Positions 57,940 through 64,000 of a stretch of DNA of 64,000 nucleotides are shown here, piece by piece. The position numbers were made by a program, and so were the translations under genes. The notes beneath the pieces are model-generated. The model made no database searches. It saw nothing but the letters and a program-made list of their open reading frames with translations, and was not told the origin of the DNA. How positions within the stretch are numbered: position 1 is the first letter of the stretch; each line of letters starts with the position of its first letter. The stretch covers positions 3,430,001 through 3,494,000 of the forward strand of contig CANTUR010000055.1 of the NCBI GenBank assembly GCA_947683625.1. The letters are read 5' to 3'. The stretch comes from Mallotus nudiflorus. Lineage: Eukaryota; Streptophyta; Magnoliopsida; Malpighiales; Euphorbiaceae.

Positions 57940-58690
57940 CCTCAATTTCTTTTCTTCCTTACTATTTTTATTTTTTATTTTCTTTTTTTACCCCTTTTGT
58001 TTTCTCCTTTTCGCTTCTTTTTTTTTTTTCTTCTTCTCTTCTTGTTTCTTTTTTTATTTTATCTTTATTTTTTTTTTATTTTTTTATCTCTTAAATTTTC
58101 CTTATGGTTTTCTCAATCTTCCCTCTTTTCCTTCTCTTTTTTTAATTAATGAAAAATTAGCCAATATTATTATTAATTTTCTTTTTTCGTATTATTTTTC
58201 CATCAGTGTTTGTTTTTGTTTTTATTTTGTTAACCTCTTCAATTTTTTTTATATTTAATAGTACTTGGGTGCTGGCTTTTCTCTTTTTTTTTTCCCTTCA
58301 TTTTTATTTTTTCTTCTTCCCTTCTTTTCCTTTCTCTCTTTTTTATTTTTATTTTTATTTTATCCTTATTTTTTATTTCGTTCTTTTTTCTTTTCTTTTT
58401 TAATTTTTATTTTCTCTCATTTATTTCTATTTTTTCTTTTTCTTTTTCTTTTTTAATTAATGGAGAATTAGCCAAAATTATTATTATTTTATTTTTTATT
58501 TTATTCTTTTTTCATAAATTTAAATTTTTCTCCTTTCATTATTTTTTATTTTTATTCTCTTTATTTTTCTCCTTCTTTTTTCTTTTTTTTTTTCTTTTTA
58601 TTTTTTCCTTCTTCATTTCTTTTTATTTTCTCTTTATTTTTTTTATTTCTCTTCTTTTTTTTCTTGGTTATTTTTCTTTATTTTTTCCTG
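57940..58690. repeat. Pyrimidine-rich low-complexity tract
   Basis: The plus strand is almost purely T and C for 750 bp, with words such as tttttattttatcctt and ttaattaatgaaaaattagcc, the latter twice (58142 and 58452). Frames reading only F, S, L and Y are compositional. It mirrors 54481-54890 in the opposite orientation. Confidence 0.8.
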
Positions 58691-59226
58691 AGCATTAATC
58701 AATATATTTTTTAGGATTTTATTTCATAAATTTCTCAAGTGGAATATAAGAATACATAAATTGTGAATAGCAAAAACACAAACAACTCACGTGTAATAAA
58801 TTTTTTACTCATAATTGATTACTCGAGTTCTTAATGTATAACAGATGTAACATTCATTATACTTGAACCAACATGAGAATTTCTAAAAAACAATAATAGA
58901 ACGTTGGGTAAGAAAAATAAACCCATAACTTTAATTTCTAATGATTCTAAAAGAGAATCAATTTTATCAATACAGTTCAAGTATCAAAAATATAATCTTA
59001 GCATTTCTAAGATTTTAAGTAGTCTAATGTGTTTGTAAATACAAAGTAATGTCTTATAACTTCAAATTAAAGAAGCAATGCCAAAACATATATTCACGTA
59101 AAAGAAGTAACTTATCAAATACTAAAAATTAAGAGAGTTATGAGTTATGTGGATATTAATTAATTAGTTGTGGTTTTTTTTAATCTTTTTAAGTAGCAAA
59201 TATATGAAGTTCATTGTTTTGGTGCA
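58691..59226. other. Stretch without features
   Basis: AT-rich non-coding DNA; I recognise neither a gene nor a transposon end here. Confidence 0.5.
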
Positions 59227-59330
59227 AGGATATTTTATCAGAAACATAAAATATATTGTCATAAGGATATTGTATCAGAAATGTAAAATATACTGTAATG
59301 AAGATATTATATCAGAAACGTAAAATATAC
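59227..59330. repeat. 37-bp tandem repeat, about three units
   Basis: Units of the form aggatattttatcagaaac plus ataaaatatattgtcata, the third shorter. The core cagaaacgtaaaatatac recurs as caaaaacgtaaaatatac in the glycosyltransferase flank at 17080. Confidence 0.7.
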
Positions 59331-59510
59331 AAAAAAAAAATAAACAAAAAATATACAAAAAGTAAACTAAAAGTATAAAAAAATATATTTTAAATCTAAT
59401 GTATTTGAAATTTATATTCCAGTAATGATGAATGAAACTACTAACATATTAAACATGAGGCTACCTATAATAAAACAATTAATAATAATGATGATAATAT
59501 AATCAATCAA

Positions 59511-59511
<1 letters not shown>

Positions 59512-59570
<59 letters not shown>
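59512..59570. repeat. (AT)n microsatellite
   Basis: A nearly pure at run of close to 60 bp within AT-rich intergenic DNA. Flanks on both sides (59331-59511, 59571-60103) hold no recognisable gene. Confidence 0.9.
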
Positions 59571-59573
<3 letters not shown>

Positions 59574-60103
59574 GAGATTGGTTCATATATGGAAATAAAC
59601 TAAAAGAAAATAAAAAATATTTCAGATTTTATGCTTTTATAATTTGTATTCTAATCAGTAAAATGGAATTGTCACTCCACTTCCCATTGTATTGAGTACC
59701 CTAAAATTATAATATATATATGTTATCAATTTAGAATACTTTACATTTATTTTACGTTTTTAATATAATTTTTTGGTATATTTTTTTGTTAATTTAGAAT
59801 ATTTTTCATATATTTACAATAATAATAACAACACAGTAGCCGTGGGATTATTATTATTATTATAAGACAACCACCAAACTCACAATACTAAGAACAGCAA
59901 AATCAATGAACAAATTATCAATTCTACAACACTAAGGTAAACAAAAGATGCCTAGAAATGCCATTTCATGGATTAGAACAACTAGTAGATATGAACACAC
60001 AAATGAGTATCAAAAATAAAAAAACTATCCGGACAATAAACCTACTTGTATCAAAATTCGTGATAGTGCAGCAAATCTAGATCGAAAATAGAGAATAAGT
60101 TGA

Positions 60104-61202
60104 AGGTCCCAAAATTGTATATATGACATATATAAAAGCAAAAAAAAAAAAACAACATTCACCATCAAAACAAGAGCAGAATTTTGATCTAATTTTATTA
60201 TTATTATCCACTTTTGAAATTTGGTAATGTCCACTACTAGCAGCAACTGCTGCAACGTAGTGGCAATGCCATATCTAGGCACAAGTCATATGAACCCAAT
60301 GATCAATCTCTGCAAGTATATATTATCACAAAAGCTACAATCTTAAAAAAAATAAATAAACAAAAAATATTTGAAATTAAATGAAATTGAAATATGAAAT
60401 ACATTTTTTTTTTAAAATATAGTTAATACATATCTTCACGTTGTAATATATTATTTTTATTCAGAAATAAATATTGTTGGATATATAAACGATTGGAAAA
60501 ATATAATGTGATTGTCCAAATTTGTTAAAGAAGATAAATAAAAATGTAAGAGAATTTTTCATATACATAAAATAAAGTAAAAGTAAACGAAACATATTCA
60601 ATTATTAAATTTATTTTTGAAAGTATTATATTCAATTATTAAATTTATAATATATTAAAAAATTAACAAAGTATTAAGGCTAAACCTTTTTTGAGATAAA
60701 AAAATTTATTGAAAATTGTATTAATGTAAATTGTGTTAGATATCAATTTTAAATGATGAATATAATGAAATTATTGTATCAAAAACGTGAAATATACATA
60801 ATGTATACCTGATCATTTTTATAAATTTGTTAAAATTTAATTATTGATTAATCTTTATTTTAATTTAAAAATATGAAAAAAGTATCATCTTATTAAATTA
60901 TATGTATAGCTATATTTTAATTATTCATATTTAAATATTACATATTTAATATTAATAAAATTATGATAGTAATTTAAAAGTTATACATATATTGTGAATT
61001 TGTGCTAGTAAGCTGACAATTTTATGTTGGGATTGACCAGCTAAGATTAGATATGGGAATTAATTATACTAGAACTCACATATTTCATTGCAGAAATTTG
61101 AAATGCCTTTCATTGTTTTTTAACCTATTCCCGATTCAAGATATGACAAGAAGACCATTCTAAGAAACTAATAGGAAGCCAAGGGAATATAGACGTTAAA
61201 AT
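60104..61202 (+). other. Third UDP-glycosyltransferase locus fragment, without the Sirevirus insertion
   Basis: Collinear with 16434-17516 and 32491-33574. A TATA-like acatatataaaagc (about 60126-60139) lies 90-100 bp before the ATG. Upstream sequence continues without a transposon (gaaaatagagaataagttg), so this is the empty site for the Sirevirus insertion. The non-coding part keeps the order of words such as cttcacgttgtaatatatta, gatatcaatttt and gaagaccatt. Homology ends at gttaaaattatcc, where copia-B sits in the other copies. Confidence 0.78.
60227..60346 (+). pseudogene. UDP-glycosyltransferase N-terminal exon fragment, third copy
   Basis: ATG 60227 gives MSTTSSNCCNVVAMPYLGTS, then HMNPMINLCKYILSQKLQS and a TAA stop. 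It keeps the proline and methionine of the family consensus (HxNPMxNLCK) that the two duplicated copies lost, while its glycine before the catalytic histidine is serine. The resemblance to UGT87A-type enzymes is therefore stronger here. No acceptor- or donor-binding domain follows; like the others it is a first-exon relic. Confidence 0.62.
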
Positions 61203-61430
61203 TATCCACTTCGCTCCCTCGCAGGGGCTCGCTTTCACTCGCTACTTCGCAGTTCTCTCCAATTAAAAGCATTCGGAAAGGGATACTTTACTAAGCCAAA
61301 AGTTCAATAAAGTCCCCTTTCCCTGAATTCAACAACCCAATAAAACCATTAATTCACCCTTCTACCCATACCCCCTTATCAGTAGCACAGGAAGATAAGC
61401 CTCATAGTTCCCTCTATATCTCTTAAGCAA
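61203..61430. other. GC-richer patch, possible organelle-derived insertion
   Basis: Composition changes abruptly to cttcgctccctcgcagggg, ctcgctttcactcgctac and cattcggaaagggatac, unlike the AT-rich surroundings. The style recalls plant mitochondrial intergenic DNA, suggesting a nuclear mitochondrial insertion. This is inference from composition and word use only; no organelle gene is present. Confidence 0.3.
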
Positions 61431-62172
61431 GGAATTGAGTCTTGAATATGAATATAAGGTAATTTTACATTCTAATATTTTCCTTTCTTAATTTTGGCCA
61501 TAGAAGTATTTTTCTACATAGTATTTCCATCCTATAAGTGGGTTTTGAAGAAAACAATCACTGTTTCTTGGACTGTACTTCTTTTTCACAAGTGACTCTA
61601 GTGGAAAACCTAAGGATTGAAGCTCTAATTTGACAGAGATAGTTATCAGATAGTTTTCAAGGACTCAGCTCAACACTTGAATATATCCAACGAAAATGCA
61701 TGCCACAAAGTGATTACTTGAACTCCAATTAAAGAAGCTTTAGGCATAGAAGGCTGCCTTATACGATTCTCTCACAAAAAAAGTAAGCCAACCTCTGCAG
61801 CAAGAACATCCTCCTTGACAATATATAAATCAAACAATACACTAAGAATTTCATGTAATAGCTTTTATATAAGTTAAAAAGTACACTAAAAAAACACTCA
61901 ATCAAAATTAATTTAAAAAATCGTCAAGAAACTACCATTTGTTGTTGTTGCTGCAAATTGACATTTTCTTCTGCAGGGTGGAGCCGAGTCATTAAAGAGT
62001 GTTGTTCACTCCATCTTTAACTTGTTCTCCCTCTTTATCTTTTTTTTCTTTTTTCTTTTTTTTTTTTTTTTGTAAAGCCAAATGAACGAGCTTTCCATTA
62101 AACAAAAAATCATATCACAAAACTACTATTAGGTACACTATAGATAAGACATAAAGAATGAGCATACATAAT
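61431..62172. other. Unclassified region with faint antisense coding signs
   Basis: On the minus strand 62041-61930 reads, with one frame break, KEGEQVKDGVNNTL then TRLHPAEENVNLQQQQQMVV, a Gln-rich peptide ending at a stop; 61810-61760 reads VKEDVLAAEVGLL. These look like degraded exon pieces but match no family I can name. A T-rich tract lies at 62035-62072. Confidence 0.3.
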
Positions 62173-62505
62173 TGATACCCCGTATGATAAGGATGTTAAT
62201 CCTTAGGAAAGGAACATCTAAATTACAAAAGGAGTCTCATAAGATTTAATTGGATCAACATCGAATAAGAAAACCCTTATCAATATAAAGTCATACCCCT
62301 AATAGGTTTATATGTATTTTCCTTATATATACTCCCTATGTTTTCTATACTCATTCATCTCATGCATATACATTTTCAAAACACTTTTTTTGTTATTCCT
62401 TACTAACTTAAGCATCAGAGTATTTATGAGGACATCCCCACCCTCTAACTGTATTCTCATGAAAACATGTGTAGGATTCAAAGAGCTCCTAAACTCAAGT
62501 TATCA
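62173..62505 (+). mobile_element. Short gypsy LTR (plus strand)
   Basis: 333 bp from tgataccccgtatgataagg to ctcaagttatca, with a TATA-like ccttatatatactcc (62320-62334) and the words cttaagcatcagagta that recur in the antisense copies at 18399, 34463, 43317 and 45197. The 77-codon frame inside it is LTR sequence and not a gene. It is followed by a primer site, so it is the 5' LTR of an element whose interior is cut short at 62599. Confidence 0.7.
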
Positions 62506-62526
62506 GGTGGCTCTGTCTGTGGGAAA
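62506..62526 (+). promoter_or_regulatory. Primer-binding site of the short-LTR gypsy element
   Basis: The site starts directly after the LTR and contains tggctctgtctgtggga, close to the frequent plant gypsy site TGGCGCCGTCTGTGGGA. About 70 bp of leader follow before the antisense LTR. Confidence 0.65.
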
Positions 62527-62598
62527 ATATTCCTTTGAATCCTAAAATGATTTTACAAGAATTCATAAATGTTTCTTAAAAAAAAAAGATTGCTATGG

Positions 62599-64000
62599 TG
62601 TAGACAACGGGATTTAGTAAGTGTCCAAGATTTTAGCAACCGTAACACAGTTTGAGCTCAGAGCTCTAAATAATACACTACTCTATCACAAAGACATAAC
62701 ATGGAGATGAAGAGTTACCACCCAAGGTAATAACTAGGACAAATCGAAGATGGTGATAACTTGATTCTTTAGAAGAAAGTTAGCACCATAACTAGAAGAT
62801 TTTAGATGTAGAATACTAACTTTTTTCAGTATTGTACTCATTTAGAATTACCTTATTAATTACTAAATTATTCCTTATTTATATGCAATTTCATATAAAC
62901 TCTAATTTAGCATACATCTAAATCCAAAGGCAACTAATAATAAAGGAGCATACAAACAATGCATTCATAAAATGCAACGTCCTTAAATTAGTCTAATCGA
63001 TATTAATTTTAATTAAAGTTAGCTAAGTCTACACTTTAAATTATAAGTGAAATGGAAAGCTAAAAGTGGGCCTACATTTTAAATTAAGTAGTGAGTTTAA
63101 ATCTACGCATTTTAATTCTAAAGAATGACCCTAAGTCTATCAATTTTAATGGAAATGGATTGGATTGCATTAGTGAGCCTATATCTAAATTTATTTTAAT
63201 TCTGAAGTGAGCCTAAGTCTACATGTTATGGAAAAGAGTATAGCTTAATGGGCTAACTCTAAATTAATTTTAATTAAATCTAAATGAGCCTGCCTAAATT
63301 GACTAAGCAAGCCTATTTATTTTTAACCTAAATCTAATTAATTATGGCCTAAAGATGCATTTTAATTAATTAAGCATAAAATTAATAACCTATTAAATTA
63401 ATTGAGCCTAAAAAATAAATAAGTCTAATAACTAATGAAATGGGCCTAAAAGATTAACTAAGCCTAAAACTAATTAATTTATTTACAAACCGAAAGAAAA
63501 CAAAACAACTAAAATAAAAATGGGCCCCAATTAATTACAACCCAAAAATTCTAAACAAATAAAAAAAATAAATTCAATAATTAAAAAACCTAATTTAATT
63601 AAAGTAGCCAAAAACAATTGGTTAACAAATTATTAATAAATAAAATAATTAACACGCAACCGTAACTATATTCACTTAAATCTAATTAAAAATCCTAGTT
63701 ATCTTTTAGCCATTGATTTTAATTAATTATCCAATTGAAACTTTAATTTTACTAACCAATTAATAAAAATAAAACACACAACATAGACAGGATTTCATTA
63801 TCCCATAATTGGGACTATTACAACGATCTAAAAAAACAAATAAAATAATAAATACATGCCCATAATAAAAATATAAACCAATAAAAAAACAACACAAAAA
63901 TTATAAAATTAAATTAAAACCCTAATCTATGTTCAAATGATACATGGGTATATCCATGGCATTTCATGGACCTTCATGGGTTCTCCATTGATTTTGTTCT
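62599..64000 (-). mobile_element. Antisense Tat/Ogre-like LTR, running off the right edge
   Basis: On the minus strand this reads toward tgtctaca at 62599 and matches 1142-3223 in order. Matches include the terminal block (gttattaccttgggtggtaactc, ggttgctaaaatcttggac), the taggccca-rich section (63050-63540 on plus as gggcct words), tgtaatagtccc (63816-63827) and ccatggcatttcatgga (63955-63971). Divergence is substantial, with many indels, so it is another family member and not a recent copy. No primer site follows its end, so it is a 3' or solo LTR. The remaining 5' part lies beyond the window. Confidence 0.72.

Noticed and set aside
58206..58456. Phe/Leu/Ser-rich frames here and at 47039-47315, 54590-54829 and 57909-58094 that resemble membrane proteins
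   Set aside because: They are translations of pyrimidine- or purine-rich low-complexity DNA and contain almost only F, L, S, Y, P and I.
1..64000. A novel multi-gene biological system
   Set aside because: Apart from the RING-H2 gene and glycosyltransferase relics, all recognisable coding sequence belongs to broken retrotransposons. No gene cluster with a shared function is visible. The most unusual signal is structural, the 16-kb tandem duplication.

Overview
The window is AT-rich nuclear DNA from a flowering plant, most likely a dicot. The evidence is plant LTR-retrotransposon lineages with initiator-tRNA-Met primer sites, a hAT-type MITE, UDP-glycosyltransferase exon fragments and a plant-style RING-H2 gene. 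No species is assigned. Almost all of it is transposon-derived; I see one plausible host gene, which carries a frameshift, and three copies of a broken first exon.

Left part (1-35344). A Tat/Ogre-like Ty3-gypsy element enters from the left: a tandem-repeat 3' UTR (1-1012), a polypurine tract and a 3' LTR (1142-3223). The LTR abuts the interior of a Ty1-copia element of Sirevirus type, of which only the end of RNase H, a 3' region with several polypurine tracts and the 3' LTR remain. That LTR is split by a decayed Tekay/Del-like gypsy element (6240-16237). The Sirevirus itself sits just upstream of the TATA box of a UDP-glycosyltransferase first exon (ATG 16547). Next come a copia gag remnant, an antisense gypsy LTR remnant and a hAT-type MITE. 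This whole 16.07-kb nested stack (3209-19280) is repeated head to tail, almost identically, at 19281-35344. The right break lies about 262 bp inside a long LTR, which is complete only in the second copy (solo LTR 35083-38321, target duplication gttag).

Middle (35345-47562). The pol half of the copia remnant (39690-42873) is interrupted by a 1.55-kb insertion. Then come an antisense short LTR, a 56-bp minisatellite and a second copy of the LTR-MITE-tail composite (45045-46970), which lacks the solo LTR and so serves as its empty site.

Right part (47563-64000). It holds a nearly full-length but broken copia element (47568-52089, target duplication gtgtt), low-complexity purine and pyrimidine tracts in opposite orientation around a small RING-H2 gene (55471-55871), and a third UDP-glycosyltransferase fragment without the Sirevirus insertion (60104-61202). 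After it come a GC-richer patch of possible organellar origin, a short gypsy LTR with primer site, and an antisense copy of the Tat-like LTR that runs off the right edge.

The features do not form an operon or pathway. The window records successive nested insertions, decay by C-to-T type changes, and one recent large tandem duplication.
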